Shown here in pieces: positions 25,481-33,446 of a stretch of DNA of 64,000 nucleotides. The notes under the pieces were generated by a model. That model searched no databases. It was not told the origin of the DNA and worked only from the letters and a program-made list of their open reading frames with translations. Source of the DNA: Psychrobacillus sp. OK028 (GTDB taxonomy: Bacteria; Bacillota; Bacilli; Bacillales_A; Planococcaceae); contig NZ_FNHY01000006.1 in the NCBI RefSeq assembly GCF_900103605.1, positions 186,001 to 250,000 of the forward strand, written 5' to 3'. How positions within the stretch are numbered: position 1 is the stretch's first letter; each line of letters begins with the position of its first letter. A program made the position numbers and the translations under genes.

Positions 25481-26062
25481 ATGGAATGTGGATTGAGCCC
25501 AATTATCGGATTTCGTTTTTCGCTACATCCGATGACAAATGATTTTATCAAGGTGATTAAAGGTGCCTTGAAGGAAACGGACATATCATCTGTGTGGATG
25601 CACACAGATGATGTGTCAACGGTTATTCGCGGGAAACAAGTTCATGTATTCAATGTGGCTAAAGCAATTACACTGCATGCTGCTAAAACAGGAGAGCATA
25701 TTGCTCTGTCTGGTACTTTTTCTGCTGGTTGCCCAGGTGATTCTGCTGGTGATGTGTATCTAGATAAGGACGATACAATTGCCAACATAGATAATACGAA
25801 GCAATATGTTTCCTCGCAATTTGCTCTATATCCCATGAATAACCCGGATTATATGGACATCATTTATCGTGAAGTGGATCGTGCTAAAGAAATGGGTGTG
25901 TTTAATGAATCTATGCATTATGCAAGTGGTATTCACGGTGATATCCATGAAGTATTTGCCTTTTATGAAGAAGCTTTTACAAATGCTCGCTCTGAAGAAT
26001 ATAAGCATTTAGTAATGACCGTTTCGATGAGTATTAATAGCCCTTCCCATGGAGGTCTCTAA
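25481..26062 (+). CDS. ykoF: thiamine/HMP-binding protein YkoF
   Basis: A 193-residue cytosolic protein of the YkoF family, with the tandem ferredoxin-like halves: GFRFSLHPMTNDFIKVIKGAL in the first, then SQFALYPMNNPDYMDIIY in the second. YkoF of B. subtilis binds thiamine or its hydroxymethylpyrimidine precursor. ATG follows AGGGAGG by eight bases. First gene of the TPP-controlled transporter operon. Confidence 0.92.
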   Translation: MECGLSPIIGFRFSLHPMTNDFIKVIKGALKETDISSVWMHTDDVSTVIRGKQVHVFNVAKAITLHAAKTGEHIALSGTFSAGCPGDSAGDVYLDKDDTIANIDNTKQYVSSQFALYPMNNPDYMDIIYREVDRAKEMGVFNESMHYASGIHGDIHEVFAFYEEAFTNARSEEYKHLVMTVSMSINSPSHGGL

Positions 26063-26063
26063 T

Positions 26064-26645
26064 ATGTTGAAATCATGGAAGCTAAAAGAGATTGTTCTTA
26101 TGTCTTTGTTTTCGGTTGTCTTTGGGATTGTGTATCTATTGTTTCTGCATGTCGGTAATATTTGGGCTGGGTTTATTGGACCGATTGCGTATGAGTGGAT
26201 TTTTGGTATTTGGTTTATCGTGTCTATAATTTGTATGTATATTATCCGAAAGCCTGGTGCTGCTGTCATTTCTGAAACGATTGCTGCTGCTGTCGAGGTG
26301 TTATTAGGAAATGCTGTTGGTCCACGATTAATACTTTCTGGTGTCATTCAAGGGTTAGGTGCAGAAGCAGTGTTTGCTGCTACAAGGTATAAACGATTTG
26401 ATCTATGGGTTCTAATGCTAGCGGGTATAGGATCTTCGATATTTAGTTTCGTCTATGGATATTTGTTAGGTGGGTTTACGGTTTTTAGTATGGGCTATGT
26501 TGCATTAATGCTAGGCATACGTATTTTAAGTGGTGCACTTATCGCGGGTGTTGGAGGTAAAGCGGTTGCCGATGGATTACTGGCAACTGGTTCTCTTCGC
26601 GGATATGCTATTTCCCGTCCGAAAAAAGGTGATGTTCGTGCATAA
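26064..26645 (+). CDS. ykoE: ECF transporter S component YkoE (HMP/thiamine)
   Basis: A 193-residue membrane protein with five or six hydrophobic segments, opening MLKSWKLKEIVLMSLFSVVFG as in the YkoE family. It binds hydroxymethylpyrimidine or thiamine and passes it to the T component and ATPase. Start ATG 26064 follows GGAGGT by seven bases and the ykoF stop by one base. Confidence 0.9.
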   Translation: MLKSWKLKEIVLMSLFSVVFGIVYLLFLHVGNIWAGFIGPIAYEWIFGIWFIVSIICMYIIRKPGAAVISETIAAAVEVLLGNAVGPRLILSGVIQGLGAEAVFAATRYKRFDLWVLMLAGIGSSIFSFVYGYLLGGFTVFSMGYVALMLGIRILSGALIAGVGGKAVADGLLATGSLRGYAISRPKKGDVRA

Positions 26646-28008
26646 TGTCATATCCTTCGAACATGTAAGCTTTCGGTATCCAGATGAGGAAAAATGGATT
26701 CTAAATGACTTTTCTTTTGCAGTACAAAAAGGAACCAGAGTTGTGTTAACTGGTCCAAGTGGATGTGGTAAATCGACCCTACTTTATTTGTGTAATCGAT
26801 TATATCCAGAGAATTGTGATGGTATTTTGACGGGTAAGATTAAGCTTTTGGGGAAGGATAGTTCTTCGTTCATTCCCGGGGAAATAAATCATCGAATTGC
26901 CACTGTTTTTCAGGATCCAGATGCCCAGTTTTGCATGCAAACAGTGGAAGAGGAGCTCGCTTTTACATTGGAAAATTTACATGTGAAGAGGGAAGAAATG
27001 GATAATCGAATAACCGAAGTGCTTGCACTCACTAATTTGAGTGAATTTCGATATTCTATTATTCAACAGCTCTCAGGTGGTCAAAAGCAACAAATTGCTA
27101 CTGCCTGCGCACTTATTATGGAGCCAGAGGTTTTGCTGTTAGACGAGCCGATCGCTCATTTAGATCCTTATACTGCTAAGCATTATATTGAATGGCTAGA
27201 TCAGCTACAACAAAAGCGTAAACTGACGATTGTTGCGATTGAACATCGTTTATACTTATGGGGAGATTTTTTTGATAGGATTATTCCTTTGAATGAAAGC
27301 GAGGAAGTATCTGCGCTTTCAAAAAGAATGACTTCTATGCAGTCCGAGACTTCGTTTCAAGCAATTAAAATAGAAACAAAGAATTTTTTAAAATCTACCT
27401 CCTTTACATTACAGCGTGGGGAGATTGCAATCCTTGTTGGTCCAAATGGTAGTGGGAAATCGACTTTATTGAAAGCTTTATGTAAATTGTTACCTGCTAG
27501 TGGCTTAGTAGAGCCGTCGTTTCTAGGCTATGTTCCACAATCTCCCGAATTTTTATTTTTAACGAAAAATGTGAAAGACGAAGTAGCATATGGCGGTGGA
27601 TATGATGTGGATAACCTGATGGATCGACTAAAGCTAATGGACATTGCCCCCTCTCATCCTTTTGCTATTAGTCACGGTCAAAAGCGCAGAGTTGCCATTG
27701 CCGCAATGCTTTGTGACGGTAGAGAAGTGATTTTGATGGATGAACCTACTTCAGGTCAAGATGCTATGGCTTTGTCTGAGTTATTCCAATTGATCGATGG
27801 GCGTGCTCAGGAAGGAACTACCTTTTTAATCGTCACACATGATATGGAGTTTGCCTATTGTTTAGCAGATTCGGTTTTATTGATGGATGATGGTAGATTA
27901 ACCGGAAAGTTTCCAGCGAAGGATGTTTGGGAAAACGATCGGTTATTGCTTGAACATCATCTACTTCCTCCGAAAGGACTGATGCTACGTGAGAAGTCTT
28001 TTGCATAG
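26638..28008 (+). CDS. ykoD: ECF transporter double ATPase YkoD
   Basis: A 456-residue protein with two ABC ATPase domains in one chain. Domain 1 (about 1-225): GPSGCGKSTLLYL, FQDPDAQFCM, LSGGQKQQIATA, VLLLDEPIAHLDP. Domain 2 (about 245-440): GPNGSGKSTLLKAL, PQSPEFLFL, SHGQKRRVAIAAML (a divergent signature), VILMDEPTSGQD. It powers the YkoCDE transporter. The GTG at 26638 is preferred, with AAAGG nine bases upstream; ATG 26632 lies too close to that site. It overlaps the ykoE end. Confidence 0.9.
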   Translation: MHNVISFEHVSFRYPDEEKWILNDFSFAVQKGTRVVLTGPSGCGKSTLLYLCNRLYPENCDGILTGKIKLLGKDSSSFIPGEINHRIATVFQDPDAQFCMQTVEEELAFTLENLHVKREEMDNRITEVLALTNLSEFRYSIIQQLSGGQKQQIATACALIMEPEVLLLDEPIAHLDPYTAKHYIEWLDQLQQKRKLTIVAIEHRLYLWGDFFDRIIPLNESEEVSALSKRMTSMQSETSFQAIKIETKNFLKSTSFTLQRGEIAILVGPNGSGKSTLLKALCKLLPASGLVEPSFLGYVPQSPEFLFLTKNVKDEVAYGGGYDVDNLMDRLKLMDIAPSHPFAISHGQKRRVAIAAMLCDGREVILMDEPTSGQDAMALSELFQLIDGRAQEGTTFLIVTHDMEFAYCLADSVLLMDDGRLTGKFPAKDVWENDRLLLEHHLLPPKGLMLREKSFA

Positions 28009-28744
28009 GATGAATCCTTCGGTGAAGTTTGTAGTAATTACTCTTTGCATGTTCACAATGGCTTTCTTCTTTGACCCATGGACACCGCTTGTGTTTTGGG
28101 TTAGTGTACTTCTGCTTCAAATATTATTCAGTCAAATTGACTGGAAAAAGTGGCTTTTGTTCATGCTGCCTTTTTTTATCATGGCTTTCGGTTATTTTTG
28201 GACGACACTTGTGTTTGCTAAAGAAACGACTGGTCCTATCATTTGGTCATTCGGATTTGTTCATGTGACAGAAATCCAGTTAGATCATGCACTATCTTTA
28301 AGCCTACGTGTTTTAGCCTTTTCTAGTTTGTCTCTATTATTTGCCTTAACGACTAATCCCGTTACTTTCATATTAAGTTTAATGCAGCAATTAAAATTAT
28401 CCCCTAAAATAGCTTATGGCATTTTAGTAGGGTTTCAGTTTTTGCCCGTTATAAAGGACGAGTTTATTCAAATTCAACAAGCACAAAGGTTGAGAGGAGT
28501 TGTCCAAAAGAAAAACGCTATCCAAAGACTATTCGCAACCCGTCTAGTGCTCATTCCCTTGCTTGCTGGTGCTGTTCGTAAAGCGGAGCGATCTGCATTT
28601 GCGATGGAAGCAAGAGGCTTTACAGGAGAGCGAAGAAGTAGTTACTTCCACGTGATTTCAGTAGGTAAAGTGGATGCTTTGCTAATAGTACTGTTTTTAT
28701 TCGTGCTAGTTTTTAGCTGTACGAATACCTTCTGGCTTGGTTAA
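27989..28744 (+). CDS. ykoC: ECF transporter T component YkoC
   Basis: A 251-residue membrane protein of the CbiQ/EcfT family with about five hydrophobic helices and the coupling motifs AQRLRGV near residue 168 and AMEARGFTGERRSS near 205, which touch the ATPases. The GTG start overlaps the ykoD end by 20 bases, with AAAGGA ten bases upstream. Last gene of ykoFEDC. Confidence 0.9.
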   Translation: MRSLLHRMNPSVKFVVITLCMFTMAFFFDPWTPLVFWVSVLLLQILFSQIDWKKWLLFMLPFFIMAFGYFWTTLVFAKETTGPIIWSFGFVHVTEIQLDHALSLSLRVLAFSSLSLLFALTTNPVTFILSLMQQLKLSPKIAYGILVGFQFLPVIKDEFIQIQQAQRLRGVVQKKNAIQRLFATRLVLIPLLAGAVRKAERSAFAMEARGFTGERRSSYFHVISVGKVDALLIVLFLFVLVFSCTNTFWLG

Positions 28745-28773
28745 TATAAAGGTAGAGATTTATGATTTTAAAC

Positions 28774-28880
28774 GAATGTTGAGATGTAGTGCAGTACTAA
28801 GAAATAATTGTGAGAGGTAAGGAGCGTACTCAGGTACGTGACTGACTGATCGAATGAAATTGACGACGTAATGTGCTGCA
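28774..28880. repeat. structured intergenic element
   Basis: About 107 bases between ykoC and the next gene contain CGTACTCAGGTACG, a 5-bp stem with a 4-base loop, inside looser complementarity between GATGTAG and CTGCAT. It looks like an interspersed Bacillales element rather than a gene, but only one copy is in the window. Confidence 0.3.
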
Positions 28881-28908
28881 TATTAAGATTCGCAAAGGGG
28901 TGATGAGG

Positions 28909-29412
28909 ATGCCATCAGTAATATTACTTCGTGGGATCAATCTTGGAGCTAAAAATAAAGTAGACATGAAATCATTGAAGTCTCTTTTTATAGAGATGGG
29001 CTATAAAAATGTACAAACCTATATTCAGACAGGAAACGTACTTGTAGAACAACCTGATATTGATGTTCCTTTTATAGAAGGAGCTCTCAGAGAATCGTAT
29101 GGATTTGAAATACCCGTCGCTGTCCGTTCTAAAGAAGAATTAGCGGAAATCGTGCAACTTCCAGTCTTCTCGAAAGAGCAAGTGTATGTGATGTTTTTAG
29201 TTCAGGAAATTTCTGAAGAACAACAAGAGATGCTTGCAAGCCTAATAGATGATGAGTTTGTTGTTTGGAAAAAACAAAATGTGATTATTAACCTGTCTAA
29301 AAATTATCATCAAACGAAATTTACAAATGCATTTTTTGAGCGAAAGCTCGGTATTCCCTCCACAGCTCGCAATAAAAATACGGTTAACAAAATATTAGGC
29401 AAGCTTTCATAA
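28909..29412 (+). CDS. DUF1697 protein
   Basis: A 167-residue protein of the DUF1697 family, recognised by ILLRGINLGAKNKVDMKSLK at the N-terminus, GYKNVQTYIQTGNVLVE and a C-terminal TKFTNAFFERKLG with TARNKNTVNKI. Family function is unknown. The ATG at 28909 (MPSVILLRG) sits six bases after GGGGTG; an ATG two codons earlier overlaps that site. Confidence 0.85.
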   Translation: MPSVILLRGINLGAKNKVDMKSLKSLFIEMGYKNVQTYIQTGNVLVEQPDIDVPFIEGALRESYGFEIPVAVRSKEELAEIVQLPVFSKEQVYVMFLVQEISEEQQEMLASLIDDEFVVWKKQNVIINLSKNYHQTKFTNAFFERKLGIPSTARNKNTVNKILGKLS

Positions 29413-29498
29413 GGATTCCTTATACTTATTGATGACTTTTATAAATTATCCTTATCACTAGCTTTTTAGTAAAATGTAAGTATAGGGAGGGATTAACG

Positions 29499-29870
29499 AT
29501 GTCATTTGTATTTCAATCGATCGATCACGTTCAATTAGCTGCTCCAAAGGGTTCAGAGTCATCTGCAAGAAATTTTTATGGGGAAGTTTTGGGTTTTACA
29601 GAAGTAGAAAAGCCAGAACTTCTTAAAAAACGAGGTGGTGTTTGGTTTGCATTTGGCTCTTATCAAATCCATATAGGTATTGAAGAACCATTTGCACCTG
29701 CAAAAAAAGCACATCCCGCATTTCAAATAGAAAATTTAGATGCATTAAAGGCACATTTGTATAAAAGTGAAGTAAGTTTTGTAGTAGATACTGACCTGCC
29801 AGGAGCAGACCGAATATATGTACATGACCCATTTGGTAATCGCATCGAAGTATTAGAGTGGAAATCTTAA
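29499..29870 (+). CDS. VOC/glyoxalase-family protein
   Basis: A 123-residue single-module vicinal oxygen chelate protein: FQSIDHVQLAAPKGSESSARNFYG, a central FGSYQIHIGIEEPF, and YVHDPFGNRIEVLEW with the metal Glu. Members include glyoxalases, dioxygenases and resistance proteins; the specific reaction is not readable. AGGGAGG precedes the ATG. Confidence 0.85.
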   Translation: MSFVFQSIDHVQLAAPKGSESSARNFYGEVLGFTEVEKPELLKKRGGVWFAFGSYQIHIGIEEPFAPAKKAHPAFQIENLDALKAHLYKSEVSFVVDTDLPGADRIYVHDPFGNRIEVLEWKS

Positions 29871-29880
29871 ATTAGCATGC

Positions 29881-29921
29881 AAAAAGACCGTATTTCATTA
29901 CACAGTAATACGGTCTTTTTG
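29881..29921. terminator. bidirectional terminator
   Basis: AAAAAGACCGTATT pairs with AATACGGTCTTTTT between convergent genes. Confidence 0.85.
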
Positions 29922-29941
29922 TTGTTCATTTATGAATTTGT

Positions 29942-30862
29942 CTATGCTAGTACATAATATGTTTCGCCAAGGACAGTTCCTGATTTAACTTCGTTTTCCG
30001 GGAAAGATTGTTGAACAAACCCCTCTACTTCCACTTGTTCAATACCATAAATGGTTTCAATCTCTTTTGAGAATAATCGTCTTCCATCTGATAGCAAAGT
30101 TGGTAATGCTGGAGCTTTATTTGCTTGTAGCAATTCTTTTTGTCCTAATGCTTGCATTAATCCATTAGTGTAATCTTCATAGCTACGTTGACCAACCAGT
30201 TTTACCCCCTTGTTTTCTTTGTTAACTATAATAATCGTTGGAAAACCACGAACACCAAAGCGTTGAGCAATCTCAAAGTCTTGTTGTAATAGGCGTTCTC
30301 CCTCTTCACTGTTCGCCTTTTCTACAATTTCTTTACCATCTAATCCTATTTCGTTAACGAGGCGTACTAATACTTCCTCTTCGGCAATATTCTCATTGAA
30401 GGCAAATACCGCTTCTCTTAATTTACGTAAAAAGATTTCAGCAGCTTCCGCCTTCACGGATTGTACGATCTTCCATACACGTGAAGGAGGGTAAGATGAG
30501 TGCACTGGATTATCCAACCACAAAGAACCATCTATTGGCATACGGTAATGTTCGCCTACCTCTCGCCAGTGTCCTGCCACATCCTTCGGTCCACCAATTC
30601 CATTGCTAACATCGGCAAAACCATCCCAAGTAGGCAGTAGTCCACCCATCACTGTATGCATTTTAAACGTATCGCCGTAAGCTGCAGTAAATTTAGCTAT
30701 TTCGGGTTCTAGAGCCCAACAATGCGAACAAATCGGATCACTAAAAAAGTATACCTCCACCTCTTTATTTGGACGGCTAAAGTCCATTAGACCTGTTTCA
30801 TTATCTTCTGTAACTCCGCAAATACCTGTCTCTAAATCGCATGCCATTGGATTATTTTTCAT
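29942..30862 (-). CDS. DsbA-family / SpxH-like thioredoxin-fold protein
   Basis: A 306-residue cytosolic thioredoxin-fold protein. The redox motif is CSHCW within YFFSDPICSHCWALEPEI near residue 45, followed by a helical insertion and the cis-Pro region FGVRGFPTIIIV near 195. This resembles FrnE/DsbA oxidoreductases and the SpxH (YjbH) adaptor that delivers Spx to ClpXP, but it begins with its own Cys-containing leader (MACDLETGICGV). Start ATG 30862 follows AAAGGAG by seven bases. It overlaps the end of the hxlR gene, so both form one operon, suggesting a thiol-stress role. Confidence 0.8.
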   Translation of the reverse strand: MKNNPMACDLETGICGVTEDNETGLMDFSRPNKEVEVYFFSDPICSHCWALEPEIAKFTAAYGDTFKMHTVMGGLLPTWDGFADVSNGIGGPKDVAGHWREVGEHYRMPIDGSLWLDNPVHSSYPPSRVWKIVQSVKAEAAEIFLRKLREAVFAFNENIAEEEVLVRLVNEIGLDGKEIVEKANSEEGERLLQQDFEIAQRFGVRGFPTIIIVNKENKGVKLVGQRSYEDYTNGLMQALGQKELLQANKAPALPTLLSDGRRLFSKEIETIYGIEQVEVEGFVQQSFPENEVKSGTVLGETYYVLA

Positions 30863-31190
30863 TTGAATTCTCCTTTTCACTTTTTTTATAGTCGTATGCC
30901 CACTGTTGTACCGGTCGTAAAGCTTGCACTAATGCACTTCCTTGATCTGTTAAACGATAGGTAATAGTAGTAGAGGGGCTTAGCGTTACCTCTTTGCTCA
31001 CTAATCCATACTCCATAAGTTCTTGTAAACAGCTTGATAATGCGCGAGGAGTAATATTTGTTATACCCTTTTTCAGTTCACTAAATGAGTACTCCATTTG
31101 TTCATTTGTTGATAAATAATGCAATATAAAACCATTCCACTTTTTCCCTAGTATTTGAAATGCATATTCTAAGTTGGGGCAAATTGCCAA
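30852..31190 (-). CDS. HxlR-family regulator
   Basis: A 112-residue winged-helix regulator: LEYAFQILGKKWNGFILHYL, FSELKKGITNITPRALSSCLQEL (recognition helix) and RLTDQGSALVQALRPVQQWA. A conserved N-terminal Cys (residue 4, ICPNL) is where related YodB/HypR-type sensors detect diamide, quinones or aldehydes by thiol chemistry. TTG 31190 follows AAAGGAG by eight bases. It probably represses its own operon through the repeats at 31209-31256. Confidence 0.88.
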   Translation of the reverse strand: MAICPNLEYAFQILGKKWNGFILHYLSTNEQMEYSFSELKKGITNITPRALSSCLQELMEYGLVSKEVTLSPSTTITYRLTDQGSALVQALRPVQQWAYDYKKSEKENSNEK

Positions 31191-31208
31191 ATAAATTGCT
31201 CCTTTCTT

Positions 31209-31256
31209 TACACTTGATATACTTATTATATCAAGTGTAAAAAGTATATCAAGTGT
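31209..31256. promoter_or_regulatory. HxlR operator and promoter region
   Basis: TACACTTGATATA (31209-31221) and its inverse complement (31227-31239) form a 13-bp-arm inverted repeat, and a third TATATCAAGTGT half-site lies at 31245-31256, 18 bases on. On the minus strand TTGATA and TATAAT 16 bases apart within these repeats form a promoter. Confidence 0.7.
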
Positions 31257-31306
31257 TTTGTTCCATTAAAAAAATCCGGAAATTCACTAGTCAACTCCAC
31301 ACCTTT

Positions 31307-31338
31307 GTGTTAACCTATTTATTGAAATGAGTTAACAC
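31307..31338. promoter_or_regulatory. BirA-type biotin operator before bioY
   Basis: GTGTTAAC (31307-31314) and GTTAACAC (31331-31338) are inverted arms with a 16-base spacer, the layout of a BirA operator. It lies just upstream of bioY, implying repression when biotin is sufficient. Confidence 0.8.
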
Positions 31339-31358
31339 ATTTGAAGGGGCTGTTTATT

Positions 31359-31910
31359 TTGAAAAAGGGTGATACTTATCAATACGTATTAGCAGCAATT
31401 GGTGCAGCAATTATTGCTATACTCGCACAGGTGACGATTCCTTTACCACTTGTACCAATCACAGGACAAACTTTTGCAATCGGTTTAGTCGTTACCATAT
31501 TAGGTATGAGATTAGGTGTATTATCGGTAATCGTATATATTTTAATCGGGGCAGTAGGGATGCCAGTATTCAGTGGTATGTCAGGCGGACTAGGAATAGT
31601 AGTAGGACCAACAGGTGGCTATATTGTTGGATTCTTGCCATCTGCGATTATTATGGGAATCTACATGAGAAAGTTTGGCATTACAATCACACATGCGATT
31701 GTAGCAAACTTAATTGGTATGGTTGTCACATTGGTATTCGGTACAGTTTGGTTAAAAATCATAGCTGACTTGACATGGACAGCAGCATTTATGGGTGGTG
31801 TGGCTCCATTTATTATCGTAGGGGTTATTAAAGCGGTACTAGCTGCATGGTTCGGTGTTGTCATACGACGTCGCTTAGAAACAGCGCATTTGGTCAAGGC
31901 AACTGTATAA
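31359..31910 (+). CDS. bioY: biotin transporter S component BioY
   Basis: A 183-residue membrane protein of the BioY family with about six hydrophobic segments and the signature VTIPLPLVPITGQTFAIGL, followed by GVLSVIVYILIGAVGMPVFSG. BioY captures biotin, alone or with an EcfAT module. TTG 31359 follows GAAGGGG by nine bases; a longer TTG at 31341 overlaps that site. A BirA-type operator lies upstream. No ATPase adjoins, so it likely uses shared ECF components. Confidence 0.92.
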   Translation: MKKGDTYQYVLAAIGAAIIAILAQVTIPLPLVPITGQTFAIGLVVTILGMRLGVLSVIVYILIGAVGMPVFSGMSGGLGIVVGPTGGYIVGFLPSAIIMGIYMRKFGITITHAIVANLIGMVVTLVFGTVWLKIIADLTWTAAFMGGVAPFIIVGVIKAVLAAWFGVVIRRRLETAHLVKATV

Positions 31911-31957
31911 ATTAAATGAGGCTCATGGTTAGATGTTACATAAATATTTCAAAAACA

Positions 31958-31997
31958 AAAACGCATGAATGGTTTACGACCATCCATGCGTTTTCCT
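31958..31997. terminator. bidirectional terminator between bioY and nrdF
   Basis: AAAACGCATG...CATGCGTTTT with inner AATGG/CCATC pairing lies between convergent genes. Confidence 0.8.
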
Positions 31998-31999
31998 TT

Positions 32000-33031
32000 T
32001 TATAGATCATCAAATCCATTATCAATTGCATTTACTTTTACGTATTGGCGCGATTTTTGCTCAAAGAAATCTGTTTTTGTACCATCGATATTATCAGCAT
32101 AAGCACGTATCCATTTCATTGGATTTTCTACATATTCTGGGTAGATTTCATCCAGCCCAATAAGGCGAAGCATTTTGTTGGCACGGTATTTAATATACCC
32201 ATGCATTTCATCTAGTTCGATTCCTTCAATATCAGCTAGTACATACTCCGACCATTCTATTTCTAATTCTACGGATTCTTTAAATTGTTCGTATACCCAT
32301 CCAATTAGCTCTTGGTTATTCAGCTCCGGGTTTTCAAAAAGAGTAGCTCTAAACAGTTCAGATATAAATCTACCATGCTCTAGCTCGTCTCGGTTAATAT
32401 AGCTAATCATTGTAGAAGTCCCAACCATCTTGTTATAGCGAGCAAGATTATAGAAGTAGGCAAAGCCTGAATAGAAGAATAATCCTTCTAGCAAAGTTGT
32501 ATACGTTAAGGTTTTTACTATATTTTCTGTCGTAGGCTTTTCTACGAAATTATTATAATACTTAGCGATATTTTGATTGCGCTTGAGTAAAATTTCGTCT
32601 GTTCTCCCAAACTCGAATGCCTTATTTTGTTGATCAAGTGATACTACTGAAGATAGCACATACGAATAACTTTCATTATGCACCGCTTCCTGCTGGGCAA
32701 TTACTGCCATGATTGATTGAACCGATGGGTCGGTTGCGTAAAGCGATAATAACAGTGCGGTACGTGTTTGTGGTGCATCTAAAGTTGCAAGCAAGCCAAT
32801 TATTTTCAAATAAGCATCCTGCTCCGAATGACTAAGGCTCGCGAACTGTTTAATATCATTGGACATATTAATTTCATCTGCCTGCCAGTAGTTACCTAGC
32901 AAACGCTTGTACATCTTATGCCAGTGAGGATACGCAATATCGTTCCAGTTCAATATCCCACTTGACTGACCGTTGAAAATTCCCGTCGACTTATTTGGAT
33001 TTCTAGGTTCTAATGTTTTTGCCTTTTGCAT
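32000..33031 (-). CDS. nrdF: class Ib ribonucleotide reductase beta subunit
   Basis: A 343-residue diiron/dimanganese protein that holds the tyrosyl radical. Metal-ligand segments are visible: IAQQEAVHNESYSYVLSSV near residue 105 and the later YINRDELEHGRFISEL near 205. It works with NrdE to make deoxynucleotides, and its cofactor is assembled with NrdI. The ATG start lies inside the last codons of nrdI. Last gene of nrdE-nrdI-nrdF. Confidence 0.93.
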   Translation of the reverse strand: MQKAKTLEPRNPNKSTGIFNGQSSGILNWNDIAYPHWHKMYKRLLGNYWQADEINMSNDIKQFASLSHSEQDAYLKIIGLLATLDAPQTRTALLLSLYATDPSVQSIMAVIAQQEAVHNESYSYVLSSVVSLDQQNKAFEFGRTDEILLKRNQNIAKYYNNFVEKPTTENIVKTLTYTTLLEGLFFYSGFAYFYNLARYNKMVGTSTMISYINRDELEHGRFISELFRATLFENPELNNQELIGWVYEQFKESVELEIEWSEYVLADIEGIELDEMHGYIKYRANKMLRLIGLDEIYPEYVENPMKWIRAYADNIDGTKTDFFEQKSRQYVKVNAIDNGFDDL

Positions 33032-33446
33032 GCTCCAAAACTCCTTCTAACCATTTACTTACCAGCTGTTCCTGGCTACCTCTCGGTGATTGCTCGATTT
33101 TTAACCCCGGGTATTCACTGTTATAAAAACGAACTAATTTGTTTACAGCATTACAGAACAGATTGTCTCCGCCAAACTGTGTGTCACCAGAGCCAAATAT
33201 ATAGACATTTTTGGGCTTGCCTCCAACCTCTTTTACAAAATCCTTCATTTCCTCCGGCGTACTTCCTTTATCCCAAGTAAAAGTTCCGAGAAAAATAAGG
33301 TCATATTCATATAAATTCGGCACTACTCCATAGCCAATGCAGTACATATCTACGTCGATATCATCGGTTTCCAATTTCACTTTTAGTAGATCTGCTATTT
33401 CTTCTGTGTTTCCGCTATAGCTTAAATAACAAATAATTGTCTTCAT
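33003..33446 (-). CDS. nrdI: flavodoxin-like NrdI
   Basis: A 147-residue flavodoxin-like protein with the FMN phosphate loop YLSYSGNTEEIADLL at the N-terminus, FLGTFTWDKGSTPEEMKDF and FGSGDTQFGGDNLFC. It supplies oxidant to load the dimanganese tyrosyl radical of NrdF. The ATG overlaps the nrdE TAA (TAATG), indicating coupling. Gene order E-I-F differs from the common I-E-F. Confidence 0.92.
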   Translation of the reverse strand: MKTIICYLSYSGNTEEIADLLKVKLETDDIDVDMYCIGYGVVPNLYEYDLIFLGTFTWDKGSTPEEMKDFVKEVGGKPKNVYIFGSGDTQFGGDNLFCNAVNKLVRFYNSEYPGLKIEQSPRGSQEQLVSKWLEGVLEHAKGKNIRT

